The notes: a model not told the origin generated them from the sequence alone. Shown: positions 8,905-18,557, numbered from the stretch's first letter. The stretch is DNA of 64,000 bases from Amycolatopsis sp. FBCC-B4732 (GCF_023008405.1 NZ_CP095376.1:9466501-9530500); one strand, 5' to 3'. Made by a program: numbers and translations.

Positions 8905-9986
8905 CCAGCCGACCGAAAGGCCCAGGCACCGCCATGACCACCACACCGCCGAACACCCCGCCGTCCTCTTCGGCCGACGAGCCGACCATGCCGCTGTCGC
9001 GGGCGTTCATCAGCGCCCTCGACACCACCCCGCCCGCCGACGCGTCGACGGACTTCGGTGAGCTGCCGGTGTCGGTGTGGGCGACCGCGCAGACCTCGCC
9101 GGCCGCGCAGCGCAAGGGCCGGTACGTGCCGGAGTCGACCGCCCACCCGGCCAAGATGCTGCCCGCCGTCGCCGCGCACGCCATCGAGCACTACACGAAA
9201 CCGGGCGAGGTGGTGCTGGACCCGATGTGCGGGATCGGCACCACTCTCGTCGAGGCGATCGACCTCGGCCGCCGAGCGGTCGGCGTCGAGTACGAGCCGC
9301 ACTGGGCCGACATCGCCCGCGCCAACCTCCGCTTCGCCCACAAGCGCGGCCACGACCACGACGCCCAGGTCGTCCGCGGCGACGCCCGCCAGCTCCAGAC
9401 CCTGCTGCCCGGCGAGTACGCCGGCCAGGTCGCGCTGGTCGTCACCTCGCCGCCGTACGGCCCGTCGGTGCACGGCCTCGTCAACACGAACCGGGAGGCC
9501 GGCGTCGACAAAGTCAGCAAACGCCACTACCGCTACGGCAGCGCGCTCGACCGCGGCAACCTCGCCAACATCGGCCACCACCGTCTGCTGGCCGGCTTCA
9601 CCCGCATCCTCACCGCGTGCGCCAGCGTCCTGCGCCCGGGCGGCCACGTGGCGATCACGGTCCGGCCGTGGCGCGAGCACACCGAGCTGATCGACCTGCC
9701 CTCTCAGGTCGTCGCCTGCGGCATCGCGGCCGGGCTGGAGCCGGTGGAGCGGTGCGTCGCCCTGCTCGCCCGCGTGGCTGACACCGAGCTGGTCGCGCGC
9801 GGCAGCTTCTTCCAGCGCGACTTCATCCGCAAACAGCGCAAGGCAGGGCTGCCACTACACCTGATCGCTCATGAGGACGTCATTGTCTTGCGGGCGCTCG
9901 GCGGCCAGGAGAATGCACACTCCGTGATGCGTCCGGCCGCGATCCACGAGTATGGCGCGATCGGTCCTAGGCACTGGGCTGCGTGA
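8901..9986 (+). CDS. DNA amino-methyltransferase (TSPPY type)
   Basis: A 361-residue SAM-dependent methyltransferase. The SAM-binding motif DPMCGIGTT (about residues 104-112) precedes the catalytic motif TSPPYG (about 183-188), an order seen in gamma-like N4-cytosine/N6-adenine enzymes and in Trm11-like proteins. The substrate is probably DNA, given its mobile-element context. It starts at the ATG overlapping the preceding stop; a second ATG at 8934 is possible. A diverged, broken copy of the same gene lies at 16896-21200. No restriction partner is adjacent, so it may protect the mobile element from host restriction. Confidence 0.8.
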   Translation: MTSRPKGPGTAMTTTPPNTPPSSSADEPTMPLSRAFISALDTTPPADASTDFGELPVSVWATAQTSPAAQRKGRYVPESTAHPAKMLPAVAAHAIEHYTKPGEVVLDPMCGIGTTLVEAIDLGRRAVGVEYEPHWADIARANLRFAHKRGHDHDAQVVRGDARQLQTLLPGEYAGQVALVVTSPPYGPSVHGLVNTNREAGVDKVSKRHYRYGSALDRGNLANIGHHRLLAGFTRILTACASVLRPGGHVAITVRPWREHTELIDLPSQVVACGIAAGLEPVERCVALLARVADTELVARGSFFQRDFIRKQRKAGLPLHLIAHEDVIVLRALGGQENAHSVMRPAAIHEYGAIGPRHWAA

Positions 9987-10121
9987 CCATGGGGGACGCC
10001 GGACCTCAAGACCGGTTCGAACGGAGCAGCGCCAGCGCCGCCGGTGCAACCAGATACGTCCAACACGCCGATTGGTTGAAGATAGCGCATTGAATCCTGG
10101 TTTCAAGGTACTCTCATCGTC

Positions 10122-10925
10122 GTGAGTGAACAGCAGGATGTTATCTCCGAACTCGGCGACGCTGGCGTGCTGGGGGCCGTGCGCTGGGCGTACCGCTCGG
10201 CCACGGCGCGGTCTCTGGAGAGCTACTCCGAGAGCGACGGTCACGACGCAGCTTGGCTCGGCAACACGAGGTTCACCCTGTTTCGGAATCGTCTGGACAG
10301 GGTGTTCCACTGCGAGCGTTACGCGATCAGCTCCGGTGACGGCGACGCTGACCTCGACCTGCTGTACGCCGAATTGTCTAAAACAGACATCCAGACCATG
10401 CCGAAGCTCGAGCCAGGTCTGGTCGTGCGTTCGAACCTCAACGGGAGTCCCGGCTGGGCGCTGGGCGAACGGCGGCTGCTGTTGGCGGCGTGTGCCTTCG
10501 GCAAGCTCGACAAGCTTCCGTGGCCTCAGAGGAGCCCGACGAAGCAGCGGGTTGCCCAGCAGCGCAACCCGGAACCACCGCAACCTTCGTTGTTCGAGAT
10601 TTTCGCCGACGACGAAGTCGGCGGGTTGGAAGAGGCGCTGGCCGCCGACCGTGCGCTGGACATGACGACCTTCGTGGTCGCACACACATTGGACCCGCTC
10701 AGCCAGCAGATGGAACTCGTCCTCGGTCGAGCGCGGCTGAACACTGGCGGTGGCCCAGCGTGGCACTGGCGCCAGGACATCCTGGGCATCCCGCCCGCCG
10801 AGGGTGGCCGCCGCATTGACGGGACCCCGCAGCCCACCGGGCCCGACACTGTGCCTGACGCACCGGTTCGCTTGCGTCGCCCGGTTACGGAGGAGCGCCG
10901 CGAGCGTGCTAATGGTGAGCAGTGA
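10122..10925 (+). CDS. Uncharacterised protein coupled to an XRE-ImmA/IrrE gene
   Basis: A 267-residue soluble protein from a GTG start. I do not recognise a domain. It has a charged, mixed alpha/beta N-terminal 120 residues and a Pro/Arg-rich C-terminal 60. Its TGA overlaps the GTG of the XRE-ImmA gene (GTGA), so the two are translationally coupled. In toxin-antitoxin or defence pairs that contain an XRE-ImmA/IrrE protein, the coupled partner is usually the effector. That role here is inference from gene order alone. It sits 135 bp after the methylase. Confidence 0.55.
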   Translation: MSEQQDVISELGDAGVLGAVRWAYRSATARSLESYSESDGHDAAWLGNTRFTLFRNRLDRVFHCERYAISSGDGDADLDLLYAELSKTDIQTMPKLEPGLVVRSNLNGSPGWALGERRLLLAACAFGKLDKLPWPQRSPTKQRVAQQRNPEPPQPSLFEIFADDEVGGLEEALAADRALDMTTFVVAHTLDPLSQQMELVLGRARLNTGGGPAWHWRQDILGIPPAEGGRRIDGTPQPTGPDTVPDAPVRLRRPVTEERRERANGEQ

Positions 10926-12118
10926 GCCCTCGAACACCCACGACGATTCGCCCGGCGGACGTCGCCGCCACTTTTGATCCAGCCCGCCTGACGCTGGCTC
11001 GCCAGCTTGCAGGCTTGCGCAAGAGCGACTTGGCGACTTTGGTCGGCAAGAGTCCGACCGCGGTGACCGGTTGGGAGTCGGGTGCCAAGCGGCCATCACC
11101 AGCCACCGTGGCGCAGCTGGCCTTGAGCCTGTCGGTCGAGCCGGGATTCTTCGCGATCCGACAAGACGACGTCGCCGCGCTGAGCGCAACTCCACATTTC
11201 CGTTCGCTACGCTCGACCACTCAACTCGCTCGTGATCAAGCCTTCGCTTACGGACAGCTCGCGGTGGACATCGCTGCCAGTCTGGAGAAACACGTCGAGT
11301 TTCCCGACCCTGACGTACCGAGTTTTCCGGTATCTGTCGATGACCGCGCGGGCGATAGTCCCGAGCAAGCTGCTCGGCTGGTCCGCGAGCGGTGGGGCAT
11401 CGAGGACGGCCCGGTCGGGCACCTCGTCCGATTGCTCGAGAACCACGGTGTCCTCGTCGTATTCAGCCCCGATCAAGCCGCCTCTGTGGACGCCTACTCC
11501 TTTGACAGCCATATCCGGCCTGTAGTGATCCTCAATCCGATTAAGCATGACTACTATCGGCAGCGCTTCGATGTCGCCCACGAACTCGGGCATCTGATCA
11601 TGCACGCCGACGCGGAACCCGGCGGCCGGATAGTCGAAGACCAAGCCCACCGATTCGCTGCCGAACTACTTATGCCGGCCGCTCAGATCCGCGACATGCT
11701 GCCCTCCACCATGGGTGGCAGCGTTTGGCGTAACTTGGCCCGCTTGAAAGAACAATGGGGAGTCAGCATCCAGGCCCTGCTGTACCGAGCTCGCTGGTTG
11801 GGCAGGCTCAGCGACGTGTCCTACCGCAACGCAATGACAACCATCTCGACTCGTGGATGGCGTCGGCATGAACCTGGCCTAGTTGTCGCTATCGAGCAAC
11901 CGTCACTGCTTGCGCGAGCTGTAGAGCTGCTCGCCGGGGAAGGGATTGCAGACGAACAGCTGATCGCACAGTGCCGGGTCCCCGCTGACCTGTTCCGGAT
12001 CGTCACGTCACGGGTCCCCTCCGGTGACCGTCATTCGACCGCGTCGAACTCTTCAGAGGCGGAGCCTCCCAATATCGGAGTGGTATCGCTGTTCGAGCGC
12101 CGCAGACCGAGTGTGTAA
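10922..12118 (+). CDS. XRE helix-turn-helix / ImmA-IrrE metallopeptidase fusion
   Basis: A 398-residue regulator-protease fusion. Residues 20-75 form an XRE-type HTH (LAGLRKSDLATLVGKSPTAVTGWE). The zinc-peptidase motif HELGH is at residues 220-224, with the downstream AHRFAAELLMP segment supplying the family's distal acidic region. Proteins of this layout control phage-like and ICE genes or act as antitoxins. It follows an uncharacterised coupled gene and precedes a decayed ATPase gene. The metalloprotease motif is intact, so it is probably functional. Confidence 0.85.
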   Translation: MSPRTPTTIRPADVAATFDPARLTLARQLAGLRKSDLATLVGKSPTAVTGWESGAKRPSPATVAQLALSLSVEPGFFAIRQDDVAALSATPHFRSLRSTTQLARDQAFAYGQLAVDIAASLEKHVEFPDPDVPSFPVSVDDRAGDSPEQAARLVRERWGIEDGPVGHLVRLLENHGVLVVFSPDQAASVDAYSFDSHIRPVVILNPIKHDYYRQRFDVAHELGHLIMHADAEPGGRIVEDQAHRFAAELLMPAAQIRDMLPSTMGGSVWRNLARLKEQWGVSIQALLYRARWLGRLSDVSYRNAMTTISTRGWRRHEPGLVVAIEQPSLLARAVELLAGEGIADEQLIAQCRVPADLFRIVTSRVPSGDRHSTASNSSEAEPPNIGVVSLFERRRPSV

Positions 12119-12182
12119 GACCGAGTTCGGGGCGGGTCGGTAAAATCGAGCAGTACCTCGTGGCGCTTAGGGAGCGGATTTC

Positions 12183-13144
12183 GTGTATCTCAGCCGTCTG
12201 TCCGTTGAGGCTTTGCGCGCAAGCGCGAGTGAACGGCTCGAGATTACCTTGCCTGGGCGATTTGCTGTCCTGGTGGTGCGAACGGTGCACGCAAGACCAC
12301 CGTCTCCGATGCGATCTACCTCGGTCACCGCGAGCATTTCCCTCAGCTGCCGCAGCCTTCCGCTGCCGCGCTCGGCAATGGTACGCGCACGCTGGAGGTC
12401 GAGTACTCATTCGAACGCGACGCCGCCGACGAAGGCCTGCTCGGACGTCAGCTTCAAGCCCAATCCAGCCGGAACTCACCGGGAACGGTCGCTACATCAT
12501 GGACGAAGACACTCACTCGCCGGATGGGCCGGGTCGGTACCGAGAACCTCATCCGCAGTGACTATGAAAGCTTGATCCGCCTCGTTCACCTGCCCGCGTG
12601 GCGGAATCCGCTCGACGAACTTGCACGACGCGAAACTCGCATCCTCGTTGAGCTCTTACGAGCACAGCAGCAAAATCTCGGACGCGGGCGAAACCTTGCC
12701 GGACTGCGAGCCCGGGCCTCAAACCTGCTGGATGCGCTGGCAACCGACGACCTGCTCGTAGCGCTTGAGGAGCGGGTGGGCAGGCACCTTCATGCCCTCT
12801 CTGCGGGGGTTTCGCGACGCTGGCCGTACGTTGGTGGGCAAGTCGTTGACGACCGGTACCTCGCCCGAGTCCTTGAGCTGATGCTTGCAATCATCGAAGG
12901 CCGGTCAAATGCGCAACCCCTCGAAGTCTCCGGTCTAGGCTACGCGAACCTGCTGCATATCGCCGTCACACTCGCTGCCATCCCGGACCTTCGAGCACAG
13001 GCAGCCGCTAGCACAAGCGCAGGCGCGGACACCGACCGTCACGGTGGCCGCCACCGGCTACGCAAGGACGGGGCGATCGACACCCGGCGGTATCGATCCG
13101 TGCAAGCACGGCGGAAGCACTCGGAACCCGTCCAGGCGAAATAA
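12183..13144 (+). pseudogene. Decayed RecF/OLD-like AAA ATPase
   Basis: The start (MYLSRLSVEALRAS) reads in one frame and then continues from 12275 to 13144 in another, as GANGARKTTVSDAIYLG onward. A one-base loss at about 12273 therefore falls exactly at the Walker A loop. The loop itself reads GANGARKT, where the family needs GxxGxGKT, so the essential glycine is replaced by arginine. The frame then ends after the helical insert and lacks the D-loop, Walker B and TOPRIM parts of OLD-family nucleases. This is a remnant of a defence-type ATPase that has lost its catalytic half. Confidence 0.75.
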
Positions 13145-13204
13145 CTCGGCTCAGCGCGTGCTGGCACGTAGGCTCTGCGAACTTGGCACGCGAGCAGGAG
13201 CACC

Positions 13205-16200
13205 ATGGAGAGGCGAAGCAAAAGTCGACGGCAGCATGTCCCAGCAGGCGCGAATCCCGTGTCGGCCCTCGTCGCACCGTTCGAGGCGCGATCGCTGCTG
13301 GCGGTATTGGAGGCCGCCAGCGCGTCCCCGACCGCGGCTCACCGGAACTTGTCGCTCGGACTTCTCGCAGATGCGGTCGTGGACCGCCGGAAGACGGATC
13401 GGCGAGGCGGCCGTCCCCCAGGCCGTGCTGCCTGCGCCGCTGACCTGACCATGTTGGTCAACGAAGTCGGCCGGCTCTTGCCCGAAATAGCCGACTTCGA
13501 GGATTTCACGCCGTTCGACAATCGCCCCGAGGTGCTGGTCCGGTGGGGTGCCGACCTGTTCCGTTTGATGGCGGGGGCGTTGGAGAGGCCCGTGGCAGTC
13601 GTCAACGGCCTGTCGTTGCTGGCCAGGGTGATCGACAGGGTCTTGGTTCCCGAACTCGGCTTCGGATTGGTTGATGCCGGCGAGCTGGTCCTTCGGCGCG
13701 TCGACCAGGTCGCGAACGCTTTGGCTGAGGTGTGGCCGGACGGGCCGGTAGCAGGCGTTCGGGATGATGCGCAGGTCACGCAGGCTGAGGTCGACGCTGT
13801 GGCAGCGTTGGGTCCGTTCACTGATCTGCCAGCGCTGTGCTCTTCCCCTGACCGCGCCCTCGCTGCTGCCAATCACTACATAGTCAACGCTCGAGACCTG
13901 GTGTGCGACCCCTTCGAGTCGACTTCGATCTTCGGTCAAGTGATCGCTGCCCGCGTCCGGGGTAAGACATTCGCGTTGCCTGCTGTCACCCAGCTCGAGG
14001 CCTTGCAGACGATCGGTGCGGACCTCGCTGGTGTCGCCGCGAGGACGAACCGACGTAGCGAACTCGCTTATGCGGAGGTGATCAACCGTCGAGTGACCGG
14101 CTTGCTTCGAGGGTCCGGGCACGCGATCGTCGGCCAGGTCCGCTTTGGCTCCGGTGAACAGCTGCACTCGGTCATCATTTACCAGGAACGGTTGGTCCTG
14201 GCGTTGAACGTTGTCGGCGGGCTTACTCCCGAGTCCATCCGTGCCTCGCTCGCCCGCGGCGACGCCGCGCTGTCGAAGCTACGGCCGGGCGCCGAGCTTC
14301 AGACGCCCACGGGCACGCTCCGTCTGCGAAGCGACGCCAAGATCGCCCGCGCCAGCGTGGTCGCCGGTCCGCTGAGCGGTGTACCGCTGGCGTGCCAGCA
14401 CCCAATTCTGCCGCTTATGGACCTCGAGTGGATCCAGTCCGCAGTCCGAAAGACGCGCGAGGATCTGTGGTACTTCGTGCGAGACATCGACAAGCCGGCG
14501 GGCATAGGAGAGACGTTCGCCTCGGACCTCATCGACAAGTTCCAGGTGTGGCGTTCTCGGAAGAGCTTCTACCGGGGCGGGGTGCCCATCAGCTTCATGC
14601 ACTTCACGCCGCACGAGTCGATCGCGGAGTGGGAGGAAGCCGCAAGTAACGCCGCTGCCGAACAGGCTCTATACTCCGTCGGGCTTCCGCCGTTGCGTGA
14701 CTGGCCACTGCTAGAACCAGAACATCGCGGCGGGTTTGAAGTCGGGGACCTCGGGCTCGATCGGGTCTACCAGGTTGTGCCCTCGGCAGTGCCGGTCGCG
14801 GTCTCGCTGATCGACCATTCGGGCCACACGGGGGAAACGAAGCTGCTGTGGAACGTTGGGACCGACCTGGCGTGGAAGATCGGTCATACCGAGGCCACCT
14901 TCGTCGACGCGGCGCAGGCCAGCGCCAGGGCCTCTCTGCGGGTGTACTTCCACCACGACGCCGGTCTCGGTGACGTGCCGCTCGCCTTCCGCTCCCTCGA
15001 CGGCGACGTCTTGTCGATCAACTGGGGGCCAGGACTGCAGGACGCATTGGCAGCCGACTCCTTCGCGGTGGAGCGGCTGCTCGGCGAAATCGTGTCCCGC
15101 AGCCTCGACGAGCAGACTCGCCCGGGCTTCATCGAAGCGTGGGCTGCTGCGCCGCCAGGTATTCGACTCGACGGCCAATACCTGCCGCAACGCGCGCAGT
15201 GGCTGCCGGACCCCCTCGAACCGCACGAGGCAGTACGCAGTACCTTTCTGCGCCGCCTCGGCGAGTACCTGGCGGTCGAAGGGGTCGAGCCGGGTACGCG
15301 TGAGAGCGATGACGCCCGCGAGTTCGAGAGTCGAACAGTCTTTCCTTGGCTCCTGCGGGCCTTCCACGAAACTATCGCACCCCTTTCCGGCCAGGACCTG
15401 CTCTCCTTCGCGCTTGCCCAGCTCGAACAAGCCACCCGCGCCCGCCAGACGCTCGAACAGCAGGTCCGCTGGCAACAGGGCTTCCCCGTGCGCGAGGAAG
15501 GACGAGTTGACGACAACTTGCAAGCCAGGTCCCGGATGATCCGCGTGCTGGCGTTCGTCGTCGAGGAGGTGTTGGCCCATCCTCCGACCGGACAGGATGC
15601 CACCGATGTTCTGTCCTGGGTGGAAGCTGTTACAGCTGCGGAATTGTGTCTGGACTCTTGCCTGCGCAGCGCCGCCCTGCACCACCAGCTCACCCGCACC
15701 ACCCTGACAATCAGCGACACCTACGAAGTCGACACCGACGACTCCGGCGAGCCCACCGACGTCGACAACGTCGCCTACCAGCAGGTACGCGCACGCCTGA
15801 CAAGGCCCGAAGGCATCCCGATCGACCCAGGCAACGCCCTCCCGCCTACCGACGACGCAGCACCACGAGCGTTCCTGGAGTCGATACCGGAACTCACCCC
15901 GGTAGACACAGCCATGCGCACAACCCTCGGCTTTGGTGTCGACGCCATGGTCGGCGTGCTCAACGTCGCTACCCAGTGGGAAGCCAGCAGCACCCAGCCT
16001 GCCCCTGCCGCCACGGCCGAGGAGGTCGTCGCCGAATGCGTGTCTCTTGTGGCAGGCGCCGAGTCGCACGAGTTCGCAGCGGCGATCGACTGGCTCACTC
16101 TGCGCGCAGAAGATCTCCAAAGCGACGTCATTCCCCACTGGGAGACCGAACGGCGTAGCAAGCGCATCGCCACCAGCCCCCTCGTCGCCACTGCCGAGGG

Positions 16201-16840
16201 GCTACGGGTCCTGCCCTGGTCATCCGGGTACACCTTGCGCATCCTCGCTGCCTACCTGTCCGACGGCCGGCTCCCGTGGCCGCAGAAGGCGCTTCCCTTT
16301 CCAGTCAACAAGGCGCTCGACGAATACCGGCAAAAGCAGAACCGTCAGGCGGAGAAGGACTGCGCGGTCAAGCTGACGGTCCCTGAGCTTATTGTGCGTC
16401 CCTCTCTGAAGCCGAATAAGGCAGCCAAGATCGGTATCGTCGCGCTTAAGGGTGAAATCGATGTGCTGTGCGTCGACCCGGGCCGGTCCCGAATCTGGGT
16501 CGTCGAAGTCAAGGACTCGTACACGCCCTACTCGCCTTACCAGGTTCGCAGGCTGATTGACACCTTCAATCAGAAGTACGTCGAAAAGCTTCTCGCCAAC
16601 GTATCCACGGTCTCAGCTTGTGCCACTGCGCTCGCGGCAGCTCTGCAGATCGACTCTCCTGACAGGCCATGGAAAGTGCATGGTTTAATGGCCATTCAGC
16701 ATCCCGAACCAGCCGCCTATGTCGTCGAAGCGCGGGTGCCGTTCTGCCTGGTGGACGATGTCCTGGTGATGGTGACCAGCGATGGAGACCCTGCGCCTGG
16801 CCCGCACTTCTCCCTGGTTTCGTCGATTCAGGAGCTATAA
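13205..16840 (+). CDS. Giant uncharacterised protein with C-terminal PD-(D/E)XK nuclease core
   Basis: A 1211-residue soluble protein with AGGAG 7 bases before its ATG. The first 1000 residues match nothing I recognise; they are mostly helical and carry no Walker motif or membrane segment. Near the C terminus is a restriction-endonuclease-like core: E1084-I-D1086-V-L, then a strand ending VVE1101-V-K1103, matching D-(x)n-E-x-K. It lies after a XRE-ImmA pair and an OLD-like ATPase remnant, inside a mobile block bracketed by two methylase copies. I infer a nuclease effector in anti-phage or element-exclusion defence, with the large N-terminal part as sensor. Confidence 0.7.
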   Translation: MERRSKSRRQHVPAGANPVSALVAPFEARSLLAVLEAASASPTAAHRNLSLGLLADAVVDRRKTDRRGGRPPGRAACAADLTMLVNEVGRLLPEIADFEDFTPFDNRPEVLVRWGADLFRLMAGALERPVAVVNGLSLLARVIDRVLVPELGFGLVDAGELVLRRVDQVANALAEVWPDGPVAGVRDDAQVTQAEVDAVAALGPFTDLPALCSSPDRALAAANHYIVNARDLVCDPFESTSIFGQVIAARVRGKTFALPAVTQLEALQTIGADLAGVAARTNRRSELAYAEVINRRVTGLLRGSGHAIVGQVRFGSGEQLHSVIIYQERLVLALNVVGGLTPESIRASLARGDAALSKLRPGAELQTPTGTLRLRSDAKIARASVVAGPLSGVPLACQHPILPLMDLEWIQSAVRKTREDLWYFVRDIDKPAGIGETFASDLIDKFQVWRSRKSFYRGGVPISFMHFTPHESIAEWEEAASNAAAEQALYSVGLPPLRDWPLLEPEHRGGFEVGDLGLDRVYQVVPSAVPVAVSLIDHSGHTGETKLLWNVGTDLAWKIGHTEATFVDAAQASARASLRVYFHHDAGLGDVPLAFRSLDGDVLSINWGPGLQDALAADSFAVERLLGEIVSRSLDEQTRPGFIEAWAAAPPGIRLDGQYLPQRAQWLPDPLEPHEAVRSTFLRRLGEYLAVEGVEPGTRESDDAREFESRTVFPWLLRAFHETIAPLSGQDLLSFALAQLEQATRARQTLEQQVRWQQGFPVREEGRVDDNLQARSRMIRVLAFVVEEVLAHPPTGQDATDVLSWVEAVTAAELCLDSCLRSAALHHQLTRTTLTISDTYEVDTDDSGEPTDVDNVAYQQVRARLTRPEGIPIDPGNALPPTDDAAPRAFLESIPELTPVDTAMRTTLGFGVDAMVGVLNVATQWEASSTQPAPAATAEEVVAECVSLVAGAESHEFAAAIDWLTLRAEDLQSDVIPHWETERRSKRIATSPLVATAEGLRVLPWSSGYTLRILAAYLSDGRLPWPQKALPFPVNKALDEYRQKQNRQAEKDCAVKLTVPELIVRPSLKPNKAAKIGIVALKGEIDVLCVDPGRSRIWVVEVKDSYTPYSPYQVRRLIDTFNQKYVEKLLANVSTVSACATALAAALQIDSPDRPWKVHGLMAIQHPEPAAYVVEARVPFCLVDDVLVMVTSDGDPAPGPHFSLVSSIQEL

Positions 16841-17207
16841 CCGAAAACTGTGAATGAGTTTGACTAGATGTTCGGCGGTGGCGGCGCGGTCGGGTCTGCG
16901 CTTCGCGCGCAAGCGCGGTCACGACCACGATGGCTAGGTCGTCCGCGGCGACGCCCACCAGCTCCAGCTCTGCTGCCGACCGAGTACGTCGGCCAGGTCG
17001 CGTTGGTCGTCACCTCCTCGCCGTACGGGCCGTCGGTGCATGGCCTGGTCAGCACGGACCGGGAGGCCGGCGTCGACAAAGTCAGCAAGCGCAACTATCG
17101 CTACGGCAGCGCAGTCGACCGCGGCAACCTCGCCAACATCGGCCACCACCGCCTCCTGGCCGGCTTCACCCGCATCCTCACCGCTTGCGCTCGCGTCCTG
17201 CGTCTAG

Positions 17208-18557
17208 TACTGCAACGGCAGTTAGGTGAGTGGGTAGCCTCGTCGTTTGTAGTGGCTGAGGCGAGCTTGGTGTTGTCGTCGACGGCGGAAGCGGGACCAG
17301 GCCCAGATGTGGTCGGCGGCGTCGGCGACACGCAGCACCAGCTTGATAAGCAGACGCCTGATCTCCGGTAGCGTGAATCCGATCATGCCCGGCTCGGCGA
17401 CGCCGGTTCCCCTTTTGCGACAAGGGATCGGGAGACCGCAAGCCAGGCGTGAGCGAGCATGGCCAGGGTGATGTGGGCATACCAAGCCCGCCAGGACCGG
17501 ACCTGGTAGTGGTCGAGTCCGGCTTCGTTCTTGGCTTGCTGGAAACACTCCTCGATCCGCCAGCGAGTCCCGGCGATCCAGGCCAGGTTCAGCAGGCTCG
17601 AACGGCGAGGTCCGTAGCAGACGTAGTAGGCGATCTCGGTCGGGTCTGAGAGTGAGCGGCGGGCGAGCAGCCAGTGTCCACGTCCCGGCTGCCAGCCGAT
17701 CCGGATCGGCACCCGCGCCCAGTCGTACTCGCGGGGCCCGTGCGCCCCGGCACCGACCGACAGCCGCCGCCACGACCGAGCGGGCAACTGCGCGATCAGT
17801 TCGTCGGCGCGGGCTTCGCGACCGCCGGTGGAGACCAGGGTGTCGTTGACCTTGGTGGCCAGCACGTGCGCGGCGTCGTGGGCTTCCAGCCACAACCGCA
17901 GGTACTTGACCTGCCCATAGGCCTCATCGGCGGTGATCCAGGTGAACGGCACCTTCGCGGCGAATGCCCGTGCCAGCATCGCCATGGCTTGGCGGGGTTT
18001 GGTCTCGAACTCGGTCCCGGCCGGAATCCCTGCTCGCCGGCACCGATCCTGGTCGGCAATCCACGGCTCGGGCAGATAGAGCTCCCGGTCGATCAGTGCA
18101 TGTCCGCCGGCACCGGCATAGGCCAGGAAGGTGCCGATCTGGCAGTTCTCGATCCGTCCGGCGGTGCCGGAGTACTGCCGCTGCACGCCGGCCGACCGGG
18201 TGCCTTTCTTCAGGAACCCGGTGTCGTCGACGATCAGCACGCCACCGGGTTCGCCGAGATGCTCGATCACGTAGTCCCGAACGTCGTCGCGGACACCGTC
18301 GATGTCCCAGTCCGCCCAGCGCAGCAGCCGCTGCATCCCGTCCGGCGAGACCTCACCGGCCTGCTCGGCCAGCGTCCACCCGTTCTTCCGCTCCAGACCC
18401 GCGACCAGCCCAGACACATACTCCCGCGCCCGACCTCGAGGTTCCGACCGCGCGAACCGGCCCGCAATCCGCTCATGCACCCGGTCCAGCTGATCCATCA
18501 CCACATCGACCACCACCAGGATGATCTACCACAACACCACTAACTGCCGTTGCAGTA
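17208..18557 (-). mobile_element. IS701-family insertion sequence, copy 1
   Basis: A 1350-bp element with terminal inverted repeats TACTGCAACGGCAGTTAG at both ends, flanked by CTAG target duplications. It carries one transposase gene on the minus strand, whose last 60 or so residues lie in the -1 frame. Length and encoded proteins match the copy at 19507. Confidence 0.93.
17383..18516 (-). CDS. IS701-family transposase (copy 1)
   Basis: The main frame gives 377 residues of a DDE transposase. The IS701 hallmarks are visible: VLIVDDTGFLKKG, the strand FTWITADEAYGQ, and the late catalytic region TRWRIEECFQQAKNEAGLDHYQVRSW. The frame stops soon after LAVSRSLVAKGEP. The -1 frame continues as GTGVAEPGMIGFTLPEIRRL to a stop at 17222, which looks like the normal C terminus of the family. 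The two frames meet at a run of four A then four G (17409-17416). Either a programmed -1 shift makes a product of about 431 residues, or the element carries a truncating mutation. Confidence 0.92.
   Translation of the reverse strand: MVVDVVMDQLDRVHERIAGRFARSEPRGRAREYVSGLVAGLERKNGWTLAEQAGEVSPDGMQRLLRWADWDIDGVRDDVRDYVIEHLGEPGGVLIVDDTGFLKKGTRSAGVQRQYSGTAGRIENCQIGTFLAYAGAGGHALIDRELYLPEPWIADQDRCRRAGIPAGTEFETKPRQAMAMLARAFAAKVPFTWITADEAYGQVKYLRLWLEAHDAAHVLATKVNDTLVSTGGREARADELIAQLPARSWRRLSVGAGAHGPREYDWARVPIRIGWQPGRGHWLLARRSLSDPTEIAYYVCYGPRRSSLLNLAWIAGTRWRIEECFQQAKNEAGLDHYQVRSWRAWYAHITLAMLAHAWLAVSRSLVAKGEPASPSRA

Noticed and set aside
10010..10060. tRNA-like GGTTCGAA after the methylase
   Set aside because: No acceptor stem, anticodon arm or matching D arm could be folded around it.
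17222..17893. Separate 223-residue gene in the IS701 copy
   Set aside because: Only its last 60 residues are meaningful, as the -1-frame tail of the transposase; the rest is an out-of-frame reading.
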